Source: Opitutales bacterium UBA5694
Lineage (GTDB): Bacteria > Verrucomicrobiota > Verrucomicrobiia > Opitutales > Opitutaceae
DNA: 53,514 nucleotides
Direction of reading: 5' to 3'
Assembly: GCA_002420185.1 (NCBI GenBank)
Contig: DIHO01000015.1
Span: 1 to 53,514, forward strand
Of this stretch, positions 35,553 through 44,049 are shown piece by piece. Below the pieces are notes generated by a model. It was not told the DNA's origin. It saw nothing but the letters and a program-made list of their open reading frames with translations, and made no database searches. Positions within the stretch are counted from its first letter, which is position 1; every line of letters begins with the position of its first letter. The position numbers and the translations under genes were made by a program.

Positions 35553-38132
35553 CTATTCTAAGGCGCCAATTACAAGCTCAACCCGTTCTTCTTCACGGAA
35601 GTATTTCGAAGCAAAATTTGCCAGATCCTGAATTGAGACCGCGTCTATTCTTTCGTCATAGGACTTCCAGTTATTCGCCGGAAGTCCATAGGCTACGTTC
35701 AATGCCGCATGGCTCGCGTAGGACGAGTTTGTCTGCATACTCATTCGACGTGATGCCTTTAAACGTGTTTTACACCGATCAAGTTCCTGAAAAGCAAGTT
35801 CACCATTGCGCACACGCTTCACCTCTTTAACTAACTCCTCGATTACTTTTGGATAACCTTCTGTTGAGGTTCCAGCATAAAAATAAAACATCGCCGTGTC
35901 CAAGCCAACGATACGGCTCGAGCGCACGAAATAGGCCAAACTTAACTCCTCTCGAATCTTCTCGAATAAGTTGCTCGACATACCGCTAAATATTTCGTTC
36001 GCCAATTCCGACACATAGAAATCCTTCTCGAGCAATCCGGGGCCTAGATAGGCGTGAAAGACAACCGCTTGCTGGCGATCCATTGGCTCTCGATGTTCTC
36101 CCGGGAACGAGGGCTTTTTGAATTCATGGTTAGAAACCGGCTTTCCTCCCAAGGGCAGCTTTTCCAGCAAAGCTTGGAGACGCGGTTTCAAGTTCTCCTT
36201 CTCAAATTGCCCCGAAACCGCAATCGTTACATTTCCTGCCGTCACCAAACTCGATCGCAGTTCCTGGATATCGTCCGCTCCTAGACTTCCAACTGACTCC
36301 AATGAACCCGCCCCCCCGATGGAAAACGGATGGTCGCCAAAGAATCGTTTTCGCAATATTTTTAGCCCAGCGGTAACGATCTCGTCCAGGTCCTCCTTGA
36401 TCGCTGCCATATGGGCTGCTTTTTCCAGATCAAACGTCTCATCTTTGAAAACCGGATGCAAAAGGGCTTGCTCAATCAAGTCCAAGGCCAAGTCCACATT
36501 TGAAGGAAGAAGATCCAGGGCCAAGCCCATGCTGTTATTGCCTGAAAACTCATAAAAGCTGCCTCCAACGCTCTCAACTGCTTCAGCGACTTCCACCGAA
36601 CTTCTCTTTTCTGTATCCTTGGTCAACAATGTTGCGAGGAGTGAAGTCGCCCCCTGCTTCCCAGGTTGCTCATACACGGAACCTGCATTCATCACGACTC
36701 GAAAATGGGTGTTGGGGAGGCGGTCGTTTTCGCGTAAAAGAAGATTGCTGCTGTTACTTTGCTTAAACTCGATGAAATCGGTTTCGCCTTGCTTTTCCTC
36801 TCCTGACTTCAGATCCCAATCTTGGGCTGATTTCGGGTTTAAAGTGATTGTGGTTAAGCGCTCTTTACGTAACCATTTCTTCAACACGCTAATCAAGTCT
36901 TCAGGCGTTACTCGCGAAATCTTCCGCAAATAATTTTCCGCATATCCGATATCCCCAACTACGACTTCCGCCGCCCCCAGTTTCGACGCCTGACCGCTAA
37001 CCGTTTTACGGGCATTTATTTCAGCCACGATTAACTGCCGCACCGCTTTATCTACCCGTTCGGTGGAAAAGTCTTCAACCGTTAAGCTCCCCAAGTAGGT
37101 ATGAAGCTCATTAATCGCTTCATCCCGTTTCTCTGGATCGCATACCAATGCCAAATAGAAAACGCCTACTGAACCGGGAGTCCAATTGGAAGCATCAATC
37201 GCATGTACCAATTTGAGCTCTTCTCGCAGATGGGTTGAAAGCATAGAGCTATTCCCATGTCCCAATATCATCGAGAGCGCGTCAAGAGCTGGCGTATCCG
37301 GATGGATCAGACTGGGAGTTTGAAATCCGATTCCAGCTCTTGTGATTTGAACATCCTCGAACAGATGACATTCCCTTTCTGCCAGCTGCATTGGCTCCGA
37401 AGGTATGAAAACGCTTGAAAGAGTCTTGCGCGTAACCGAACCAAAATCCCTTTCAATCCGTTTCTTCATATCGCTATTTTCAAAGTCTCCCGCAACAACC
37501 AAAACCGCGTTATTAGGGGAATAACGACGATCATAATAAGCAACAAGATCCTCACGGGTAACCTGCGAGAACAAGTCTTTATACCCAATAATTGGGTACC
37601 TGAATGGGTGTTCTTTGAACGACGTTTCGAACAAAGCCCGCGATAACTTTTGGTCGGGATCATCCTCGCCCATATCAATCTCTCGCATTATGACTCCCCT
37701 CTCTTTCTCCACTTCGTCTTCCGGCAAAGTGGAGCGAAACACGGAATCGCTTAATACATCCAGTGCCACACCCACATTCTCTGATGGAATATCAATGTAG
37801 TACACGGTGCGATCGAAGGTGGTGTAGGCATTGATATAGCCTCCCGCTGACTGTACTTTCTCCGAAATTTCCCGTCCTCCCCGTTTTTCAGTTCCTTTGA
37901 AGAGCATGTGCTCCAAATAGTGCGAGAGACCTGCACCTATCTTATCATCTTCATGAATACTTCCCGTCTTGACCCAAACTTGAACCGAACATATCGCGGT
38001 CGATCTGTCCGGCTTCAAGACTGCGGTCAACCCATTCTCCAAGACGTAACGCTCCACTGGCTCCTTTAGAATAGGGTCGATTAGGGACTGATTCGCTTCC
38101 GATGAGCGATAGGGATTTTGACATTCAGACAT
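35553..38132 (-). CDS. M16-family zinc metallopeptidase (pitrilysin-like)
   Basis: A two-repeat M16 protease of 859 residues. The inverted zinc motif H71-x-x-E74-H75 (H-Y-L-E-H-M-L-F) is in the first half, with the third ligand E151 in M-R-E-I-D. The second, non-catalytic half contains the S-x-x-Y-x-x-R-R-type substrate-binding segment near S-R-R-M-S-M-Q. No signal peptide is obvious in the N terminus (M-S-E-C-Q), so the protein may be cytoplasmic or exported by another route. Such enzymes degrade small peptides or mature proteins. It is followed by no recognised partner gene. Confidence 0.88.
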   Translation of the reverse strand: MSECQNPYRSSEANQSLIDPILKEPVERYVLENGLTAVLKPDRSTAICSVQVWVKTGSIHEDDKIGAGLSHYLEHMLFKGTEKRGGREISEKVQSAGGYINAYTTFDRTVYYIDIPSENVGVALDVLSDSVFRSTLPEDEVEKERGVIMREIDMGEDDPDQKLSRALFETSFKEHPFRYPIIGYKDLFSQVTREDLVAYYDRRYSPNNAVLVVAGDFENSDMKKRIERDFGSVTRKTLSSVFIPSEPMQLAERECHLFEDVQITRAGIGFQTPSLIHPDTPALDALSMILGHGNSSMLSTHLREELKLVHAIDASNWTPGSVGVFYLALVCDPEKRDEAINELHTYLGSLTVEDFSTERVDKAVRQLIVAEINARKTVSGQASKLGAAEVVVGDIGYAENYLRKISRVTPEDLISVLKKWLRKERLTTITLNPKSAQDWDLKSGEEKQGETDFIEFKQSNSSNLLLRENDRLPNTHFRVVMNAGSVYEQPGKQGATSLLATLLTKDTEKRSSVEVAEAVESVGGSFYEFSGNNSMGLALDLLPSNVDLALDLIEQALLHPVFKDETFDLEKAAHMAAIKEDLDEIVTAGLKILRKRFFGDHPFSIGGAGSLESVGSLGADDIQELRSSLVTAGNVTIAVSGQFEKENLKPRLQALLEKLPLGGKPVSNHEFKKPSFPGEHREPMDRQQAVVFHAYLGPGLLEKDFYVSELANEIFSGMSSNLFEKIREELSLAYFVRSSRIVGLDTAMFYFYAGTSTEGYPKVIEELVKEVKRVRNGELAFQELDRCKTRLKASRRMSMQTNSSYASHAALNVAYGLPANNWKSYDERIDAVSIQDLANFASKYFREEERVELVIGALE

Positions 38133-38208
38133 GGATTCAAATGAAATTGGAACCAGTCTCCACTAGAACTGCGGAAACGGGAAATTCAATAAGCAGGTAG
38201 TTGGCTCT

Positions 38209-38649
38209 CTAAAGCGATTTAATTACTTTGTATCGAGGCCGCTTGAGACGGCGTTTTTCGGGCAGGAACGGTTTTAAAAACGCTTCCTCAAAATCGTAGA
38301 TAGTGGCAAAGTCCTCCTTCGAGTCCTCGTCGTTTTTACTGAAAACGCCGTACTCAATCAGGTTGAAGACTATCTCTCCAAAATCTTCACACATCTTCAA
38401 GCCCCAGGAGGTCAAAACGATATAAGCCATAGGCCCATATTGCTCAAGTGCATATTCTCTGACTCCCTCAAGAAGCTCTTGCCCAGTAACGTGCCGCTGA
38501 TTCTTGCTACCCAGCTTCCCCTTACGCTTTTTTCCCTCGCTCATGGTGAAGTCCAAGGCTTCCTTGAGAAACACGTAGGCTTCCTTGGTATAACGGTCGT
38601 CCTCCTTGACTATCAGGTTCACCATTTCGTTAAAATTCTGCTTCTTCAT
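38209..38649 (-). CDS. Minf_1886 family protein, function unknown
   Basis: A 146-residue protein beginning M-K-K-Q-N-F-N-E-M-V. It matches a conserved family found in Verrucomicrobiota, Planctomycetota and relatives: a D-D-R-Y-T-K-E-A-Y-V-F-L stretch, H-V-T-G-Q-E-L-L, Y-A-L-E-Q-Y-G-P-M-A, and W-G-L-K-M-C-E-D-F-G-E-I-V-F-N-L-I-E. The open frame continues upstream to 38811, but the added residues do not resemble the family, so the internal ATG is preferred. The function is unknown; the family is treated as a conserved housekeeping-type gene of the phylum (from recall). The gene lies downstream of no obvious partner and is divergent from mog. Confidence 0.8.
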   Translation of the reverse strand: MKKQNFNEMVNLIVKEDDRYTKEAYVFLKEALDFTMSEGKKRKGKLGSKNQRHVTGQELLEGVREYALEQYGPMAYIVLTSWGLKMCEDFGEIVFNLIEYGVFSKNDEDSKEDFATIYDFEEAFLKPFLPEKRRLKRPRYKVIKSL

Positions 38650-38953
38650 TCGCTCTCGCTTGTTCCCGCCATAACCAAGGACTCCGGCCAAAGCTAATTC
38701 ACTGGTCTCAGCCTTAACTGTCAATCCCTCAAGTTGTCGACAAACAGGATTCATGGGGGTTACCAACCGATTCGCCCCATCCACAATGAAAAGAATTATA
38801 AGCGTGTGCACTCTTCAAATCCACTCATTTTTCCCAATCATCACCTTGGTTTAATTTGGCCAATCTGACAGAAACGCTTTAATCCTCGTCAATTACCATA
38901 AAGATCCCACAGAACCTTAATCAGTAATCCGTTCGTAAAGCCCAATTAGATCC

Positions 38954-39490
38954 ATGTCAGCAACCGCAACTATAGGAGTCATAAACATATCAGATCGAGC
39001 ATCGCAAGGTGTCTACGAGGATATTCCAGGGAAAGCATGCGTCGATCTTTTGAACGAATGGATACTCACTTCATTTCAAGTCGAATATGCTGTTATACCC
39101 GACGAAAAGGATCAAATAGAAGCGGCATTAATCGACTTTTGCGATAACAGGAATTGTAGCCTGGTCGTAACAACTGGCGGGACCGGTCCGGCATTAAGGG
39201 ACATCACGCCAGAGGCAACTGAAGCCGTTTGCGATAAAATGCTCGCTGGTTTCGGCGAGGAAATGCGTCGCGCTTCACTCCAATTCGTTCCAACCGCTAT
39301 CCTGTCTCGCCAAACGGCCGGCATCCGAGGACACTCCCTTATTGTGAATCTCCCCGGAAAACCCAAAGCGATTCGGGAAAACCTGGAATCGGTTTTTCCC
39401 GCGATTCCCTACTGCATTGATTTAATTGGAGGATCCTACCTTGAAACAAATCCATCCGAGATGAAAGTATTTCGCCCTAAGAAGACCTGA
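38954..39490 (+). CDS. mog: molybdopterin adenylyltransferase
   Basis: Adenylates molybdopterin before molybdate insertion. The MPT-binding motif T-T-G-G-T-G-P-A-L-R-D-I-T-P-E is near 73-87 and the A-G-I-R-G-H-S-L-I-V-N-L-P-G-K-P segment near 120-136. The 178-residue length fits MogA; MoaB is similar but differs in details, so Mog is the better call. No other molybdenum cofactor gene is in the window. The 304 bases before it (38650-38953) hold the upstream extension of the neighbouring frame and no other feature. Confidence 0.9.
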   Translation: MSATATIGVINISDRASQGVYEDIPGKACVDLLNEWILTSFQVEYAVIPDEKDQIEAALIDFCDNRNCSLVVTTGGTGPALRDITPEATEAVCDKMLAGFGEEMRRASLQFVPTAILSRQTAGIRGHSLIVNLPGKPKAIRENLESVFPAIPYCIDLIGGSYLETNPSEMKVFRPKKT

Positions 39491-40063
39491 ATCTTTCGAC
39501 CCCTAGCTTGCTGTAGCCTGACCCATAAGATTGGTCTAAGAAAGTCCCGGCTGGCACTTCGTCAGCAGCCCTTTAAAAACAAAAGAACCCGACGACTTGA
39601 CTAGTCTCTCGTCGCACAACTCTTCAAGACATTACCTTCGCACGCAACTCAATGATATAATTCGCATTTCAGATTAAACTGGCTTGCTACGGCAATAACT
39701 TGCCAGCTCCCCCCATTCATAATTGGTAATTAGATATTTATTGCACCGAAATCGAAAGGGCTAGCCGCATCCATAAATTCAATCGCAGATTCCACATCCC
39801 GTGTTTCCTCTGCCTCAATCCCACATTGGATATTTGCTCCTTAAAGAATTCCCGATACAACTAGTTGTCTTCAACGAAAAGAGAACCCAACCAAAAAAGA
39901 CAGGAACACCATGTAGTCCTGCTCGAACAACCATTCTGGGAATAGTAAATCTGAGAAATCTGAGTTAGGGGACATCCTTGATGCCACCTTTCATCGAAAG
40001 CCTGACCGCCGACAGGCAGCAGGTCAAAACACAAGAATATCTCCATTTCAATATGCTCTATTC
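39491..40063. other. intergenic with an unidentified coding remnant
   Basis: 573 bases after mog. On the minus strand 39730-39841 reads as an open tail: G-A-N-I-Q-C-G-I-E-A-E-E-T-R-D-V-E-S-A-I, ending F-G-A-I-N-I-stop. A stop codon lies directly upstream, so it is probably the surviving end of a lost gene. The family was not identified. The rest shows nothing recognisable. Confidence 0.35.
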
Positions 40064-40638
40064 TTAGAGACTTGCTCGATAGAAGGGGTACATGGCGGTG
40101 CAGGGAGCAATTCCCAGAAAGATAAATCCCGCAAAGTAGCTGAGCCACAAAGGAACTCGAAGCATTTTGATTCCGTCCTGCATTACGACTGTGCCCGCCC
40201 CACGTTCGGATCCTACCGGCAGATCGAGACCAAAAGGCATCTTTACTAGGTCGACGGCTTCTTCACCGATAAATCCATTTAGCAGCATGCCAAGAAACGC
40301 AAACGCAATGGCCTAAATCGTGAAGGGCTTGATGCCCCAGTTGATGAAGAGAGTGAGAAAGACGGGCTTGCCGCTTTTACCGGCTTTGACTACCTTGGAG
40401 AAGTCGATTTTCACCATGATGGGTACATCATGAAGAACAAGCAGATTGCGATCGGGACAGAAACAACCGGAGCCCCGTTGACGTTGATGGACATGCCGTC
40501 AAGTGCTTTGGCAAATCACGGGGCAATCAATCCGAGCAAAATTCCGGCAAGGATGCACATACCAACCCAGATCGTCAGGAAACGTCCAAAAAGATTAGTC
40601 ATTTTCCGCTCATCGGCGGGACAGGTTTCACTACTCAT
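40064..40638 (-). pseudogene. acr3: broken arsenite efflux transporter gene (Acr3)
   Basis: The gene starts at 40638, overlapping the arsC stop, and reads L-F-G-R-F-L-T-I-W-V-G-M-C-I-L-A-G. A TGA stop replaces a codon in I-A-P-x-F-A-K. A one-base loss at M-M-Y-P-(I)-M-V-K-I-D causes a frameshift, and a TAG lies in P-F-T-x-A-I-A-F. A last frame runs to L-G-I-A-P-C-T-A-M, the conserved cysteine region of ACR3, and stops; the C-terminal half of the pump is absent. The transporter is dead, so arsenite export from this operon is lost. Confidence 0.8.
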
Positions 40639-41089
40639 CAGTATTTCCATTCAAGGCTTCGGGCAGGGTTGCCACAAAAGCTCTAATTTCATCCCGGACC
40701 TTCCGGTAACAATCTAGCTGCTTCTCTTCCGAAGCCCCCTGAGCCGCAAGAGAGCGTGCCAATTTCGGAGGGTCCTCAAACTCTACATGGACTACGCGAG
40801 CATCACCCGGAAAAATAGGACAGGTTTCATGAGCATGGCTGCAGACCGTGACGACCACGTCCAAAGGAACTTCAGCAAATGCTTCGATCTGCTGGGAACG
40901 ATGTTCCGTTATGTCCACGCCCACTTCCGACATCACCTTGACCGCATTCGGATTAAGTCCGTGGGTTTCAATCCCGGCTGAGTAGGCGTTTAGGCTATCG
41001 CTTTTTAGCTTTTTGGCCCAGCCTTCGGCCATCTGGCTTCGACAGGAGTTCCCTGTGCAGAGGAATAAGAGATTCAGTTTTTGGCTCAT
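40631..41089 (-). CDS. arsC: arsenate reductase, low-molecular-weight phosphatase type
   Basis: Reduces arsenate to arsenite through a cysteine relay, usually with thioredoxin. The phosphatase loop C11-T-G-N-S-C16-R17 and the relay cysteines C83 and C90 are all present, with D106 in F-E-D-P-P. At 152 residues it is slightly longer than the Bacillus type. The gene is intact, while arsR upstream and acr3 downstream are fragments. The acr3 start overlaps its stop by eight bases. An intact reductase without its pump could be a remnant or could work with an exporter elsewhere. Confidence 0.88.
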   Translation of the reverse strand: MSQKLNLLFLCTGNSCRSQMAEGWAKKLKSDSLNAYSAGIETHGLNPNAVKVMSEVGVDITEHRSQQIEAFAEVPLDVVVTVCSHAHETCPIFPGDARVVHVEFEDPPKLARSLAAQGASEEKQLDCYRKVRDEIRAFVATLPEALNGNTDE

Positions 41090-41117
41090 GAAAATGTTTC
41101 CTATTCCCTAAAAGAAG

Positions 41118-41320
41118 TTACGGACAACACCCAACTCCCCGCTGTCTGCGACAGAGTTCCTCCAAGTCGCAGGATGTAATCTCGCCCAGAAGCTCGCAAT
41201 CCTTCTGGATTTCCTCGCCGTTTTCAAACAAGTGCCGCATTCTTTACAGGACCAGTCCGAGGCATCAATTTGCAAAATTATTTTGTAGTGAACTCGGCAA
41301 CCATCCTTCTGGGACTCCAT
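41118..41320 (-). pseudogene. arsR: truncated ArsR-type repressor
   Basis: The piece starts M-E-S-Q-K-D-G-C-R-V-H-Y-K-I, like the wing of ArsR proteins (E-x-x-x-G-R-x-V-Y-Y). A frameshift later it runs L-F-E-N-G-E-E-I, then C-D-L-E-E-L-C, and ends G-V-G-C-C-P-stop. The DNA-recognition helix and metal-sensing N-terminal half are missing. The fragment abuts the end of the hydroxyacid dehydrogenase gene in a TAATG junction, so a deletion probably joined the two. It lies 28 bases upstream of arsC. Confidence 0.6.
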
Positions 41321-42207
41321 TAGCTCGTTCCCTGTTTTCCTTCTAAATAGTAGCGGAAAAGAGCATGGGTTCCATCGTCCGCTCCCCCATCCGCTGCCAC
41401 ACGATCGTAGAGCTCTTTGGCCAGATTCAGGCCTGGTAGCGTCAACCCCATTTCAGTGGCAGACTCGATCGCGATCCCCATGTCTTTAATGAAGTGCTTC
41501 ACAAAAAATCCGGGATCATAATTCCCATCCAAGGCTCGAGGAGCCAAATTACTCAAGGACCAACTACCGGCCGCTCCGGTTTCAATACTCGCGAGCACCT
41601 TCTTGGAATCCAACCCAGCCGATTTCGCATAGGCAAGCGACTCAGCAATCGCCACCATCCCCGCAGCAATGGCAATCTGATTACACATCTTAGTGTACTG
41701 TCCCGAGCCGGCCGGGCCCTGCAGTTGAATGTTTTTGCCCATGATCTCAAACAAAGGCCTCGCTCTTTCAAAAGAAGCATCATCCCCGCCGACCATAATG
41801 GAGAGCCGCGCCTCCTGAGCACCTAAGTCTCCTCCAGAAACGGGTGCATCCAACGCAACGATCCCTTTCTCCGAAGCGACACTTGCAATTCGTTTTGCCA
41901 AAACAGGGCTGGAGGTCGTCATATCGACCACAAGGCCTCCTGGTTGTATCGTTTTAAAAACGCCTTCGCTACCGAAATAAGTCTCTTCGACATCCGCTGG
42001 AAAGCCCAAGATCGTAATAACAACGTCCGCATCGACCGACGCAGCTGCGGGCGAATCCACCCACCTAGCCCCCCTAGCCACTAAGTCGTCCGCTTTGGAC
42101 TTCGTGCGATTGTAAACGGAAACCGGGTAACTCGCTTCAAGCAAATGGCCCGCCATGCTTTTCCCCATTACTCCAATACCAATAAACGCGACCTTCTCTT
42201 TAGACAC
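41320..42207 (-). CDS. beta-hydroxyacid dehydrogenase, NAD(P)-dependent
   Basis: A 3-hydroxyisobutyrate dehydrogenase / tartronate-semialdehyde reductase family member. The Rossmann loop G-I-G-V-M-G-K-S-M-A is at about 10-19. The substrate motif D-A-P-V-S-G-G lies near 119-125 and the catalytic lysine in Y-T-K-M-C-N-Q near 170-176. The 295-residue length is standard. Which substrate it uses cannot be told. It ends in a TAATG overlap with the arsR remnant, so the decayed ars genes may now be transcribed from its promoter. Confidence 0.88.
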   Translation of the reverse strand: MSKEKVAFIGIGVMGKSMAGHLLEASYPVSVYNRTKSKADDLVARGARWVDSPAAASVDADVVITILGFPADVEETYFGSEGVFKTIQPGGLVVDMTTSSPVLAKRIASVASEKGIVALDAPVSGGDLGAQEARLSIMVGGDDASFERARPLFEIMGKNIQLQGPAGSGQYTKMCNQIAIAAGMVAIAESLAYAKSAGLDSKKVLASIETGAAGSWSLSNLAPRALDGNYDPGFFVKHFIKDMGIAIESATEMGLTLPGLNLAKELYDRVAADGGADDGTHALFRYYLEGKQGTS

Positions 42208-43125
42208 TTCAACCCGTTCTAGGACCCACAGACCAAATGGCCATTATTTTTTAGGGCAGTTCTCAAATAAATTTTTCCTGTAGGAGACATTCCATCTCTC
42301 CCAGCACTCCACTTGCTATTTCAACGTCAAGCCTCCACTCTTAATCGGTTATACCCAACGAAATTGTCACCGATTGGCAGATCTAAAATCGTCTCATCCA
42401 AGGTGCCGTAATCAAGACAACCTCTTATCTCTGGATTGCGACCGCTGACATAAAGGACATGTATATTAAAAACGAAAATCGATGGTTTCTTTTCTGCAAA
42501 CGCTTTCCGAAAAAATTGAATTTGGAGTATTCATTCGGATTATACACTCCAAAGAACCCGTTCCTGCCTTTTGCAAAGACTTTGATCGATTCTCCAATCT
42601 AATCGATCGCCTTAATGTTTCTCTGTCCGCGGGCCCACTTTAAAACAGTCATTATCGACGGCCCATTCGCCTATAAAGGAAGTTCCAATCTCACCGGTGC
42701 CAGCAGGGGGGCGAAATCGGAATTTCGTCACAATTTCTAGTCAGGAATTCTGACTCGAGAACCCAAACCGATCCGTCCATTCATGAACTAGTTCGATACT
42801 CTCTGGATTAGACGCAACTGCGACCCTTGCCAGAGAAAAGACTATTTTGCCACTTATCACGAGCTCATTGGATGAGCGAAATCTTGGGCTTAATTTTATT
42901 CCCATATTCATCGTAGTGCTTGCGATTGTTCATAAGACATTGAGCTTGTCGAAAGGTGCTGTGCCACGTCAGTTACTATCGATCGCCTGAATCGTAGGGC
43001 AAGGACCCCACTCCCTCGCTGAGGCTCGGGTGGCTCAAGCCGGGCCTGCCGCTTAAGAAGATCTCAAAATTCCACGATTCGTCTTTCATCTCCACCGATA
43101 CTCCTTTAACTTCTTCTCTTAATTT
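42208..43125. other. long intergenic region
   Basis: 918 bases without a recognised gene apart from one short frame (42482-42643). A near-perfect dyad G-T-C-A-G-G-A-A-T-T-C-T-G-A-C lies near 42741-42755. No terminal inverted repeats, tRNA or clear transposon remnant was recognised. It may hold further decayed sequence. Confidence 0.4.
42482..42643 (+). CDS. short open frame, doubtful gene
   Basis: A 53-residue frame beginning M-V-S-F-L-Q-T-L-S-E-K-I and ending L-S-A-G-P-L. Its composition looks protein-like (F-G-V-F-I-R-I-I-H-S, V-P-A-F-C-K-D-F-D-R-F), but no family was recognised and no ribosome site stands out. It could be a fragment of a lost gene. Confidence 0.25.
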   Translation: MVSFLQTLSEKIEFGVFIRIIHSKEPVPAFCKDFDRFSNLIDRLNVSLSAGPL

Positions 43126-43860
43126 ATGAACCTGCAAGACCTCGGAGATCGAATCCGCCACCGCCGAAAAAAGTCCGGCTTAACCCAGACAGACATCGCT
43201 AACGCTGTCCAGGTAAGCCCCCAGGCAGTTTCGAAATGGGAGCGGGGGGAAAATGCACCGGACATCAGCATCCTCCCTGATTTGGCTCAGTTGCTAGGAG
43301 TATCCATAGAATGGATATTGGGTTGCCAAAGCATAGACAAGGATGTCATTGAAGCCACCATCGTCGATATTCGAGCTCGGGCCGCCCGGGAAAAGTCTGA
43401 ACACCTAGAACCTCGGGATTTCGCCAACTGGACCAACAGTGTCTGCTACCAGGTCACTGAATCTGCCCTTCGCTTTGGTGGGATTCCAATCAAAACTCGC
43501 GGTGCAGGAATCCTCTGTCTTTTCTCAGGCAGTTATCATCAAGATCGTGCCATCGATGCCGCTTTAAATGCCATCCAGCTATTCAACGAGCCCTTGAAAG
43601 TGGGAATGAGTAGCGGGATGATCTACTTTGGGGCCATCGGCCATCCCGACTATGCGAGACCAGACATTATTGGCGAAGCCGTGAGTATCGCCCTTCTCAA
43701 TTCAGAATGGGCGGATGAGCACACGGACACTGCAACCGCTATCGACGAAAAAACAATCGAAGGATCCCAGTTGAGGGATAACATCAGCCTAACCCGACGC
43801 CAGGTCACCTTTCCCGGAATAAGCCACCAAGTTACCGCCGTCGAACTTCCAATTAAGTAG
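43126..43860 (+). CDS. XRE-family regulator fused to a degenerate cyclase-homology domain
   Basis: A 244-residue protein. The first ~66 residues are a Cro/CI helix-turn-helix (L-T-Q-T-D-I-A-N-A-V, V-S-K-W-E-R-G-E-N-A-P-D). The rest resembles a class III adenylate/guanylate cyclase domain: first metal aspartate D81 (V-D-I-R), lysine K123 in I-K-T-R-G, H-x-x-x-A-I-D-A-A-L, and G-A-I-G-H-P-D...I-I-G-E-A-V. The second metal aspartate of G-D-G is replaced by alanine (G126-A127-G128). The V-N-x-A-x-R catalytic set is V-S-I-A-L-L. It is therefore probably inactive as a cyclase and may sense a ligand for the DNA-binding domain (inference). No partner gene is adjacent. Confidence 0.75.
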   Translation: MNLQDLGDRIRHRRKKSGLTQTDIANAVQVSPQAVSKWERGENAPDISILPDLAQLLGVSIEWILGCQSIDKDVIEATIVDIRARAAREKSEHLEPRDFANWTNSVCYQVTESALRFGGIPIKTRGAGILCLFSGSYHQDRAIDAALNAIQLFNEPLKVGMSSGMIYFGAIGHPDYARPDIIGEAVSIALLNSEWADEHTDTATAIDEKTIEGSQLRDNISLTRRQVTFPGISHQVTAVELPIK

Positions 43861-43992
43861 CTGGAGAGCAAATCTAAAAAGAAAATATTCCGTCGAATTT
43901 TAAGGTAGCGGGCGATCCCTGAGTGCCCATCCAACAGGTAGGACAATGGGCAATCAAAGATTGCCCCCACCCAATGTCAGCCCCGAAGTAAA

Positions 43993-44027
43993 TAAAAAGG
44001 ACTGGCCCAATGGGGGACCGGTCCTAA
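43993..44027 (-). terminator. intrinsic terminator of the fructose-bisphosphate aldolase gene
   Basis: On the minus strand GGACCGG (44024-44018) pairs with CCAGTCC (44005-43999) across a 12-base loop, with one G-T pair, and is followed by TTTTTATTT. It lies about 25 bases after the aldolase stop. A second short hairpin, GGGCAATC-AAA-GATTGCCC, lies at 43948-43966. Confidence 0.7.
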
Positions 44028-44049
44028 AAAATTGCCGTGGTTCCGAAAT

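Noticed and set aside
40430..40717. 95-residue plus-strand frame
   Set aside because: Antisense to the acr3 remnant and the end of arsC; no motif.
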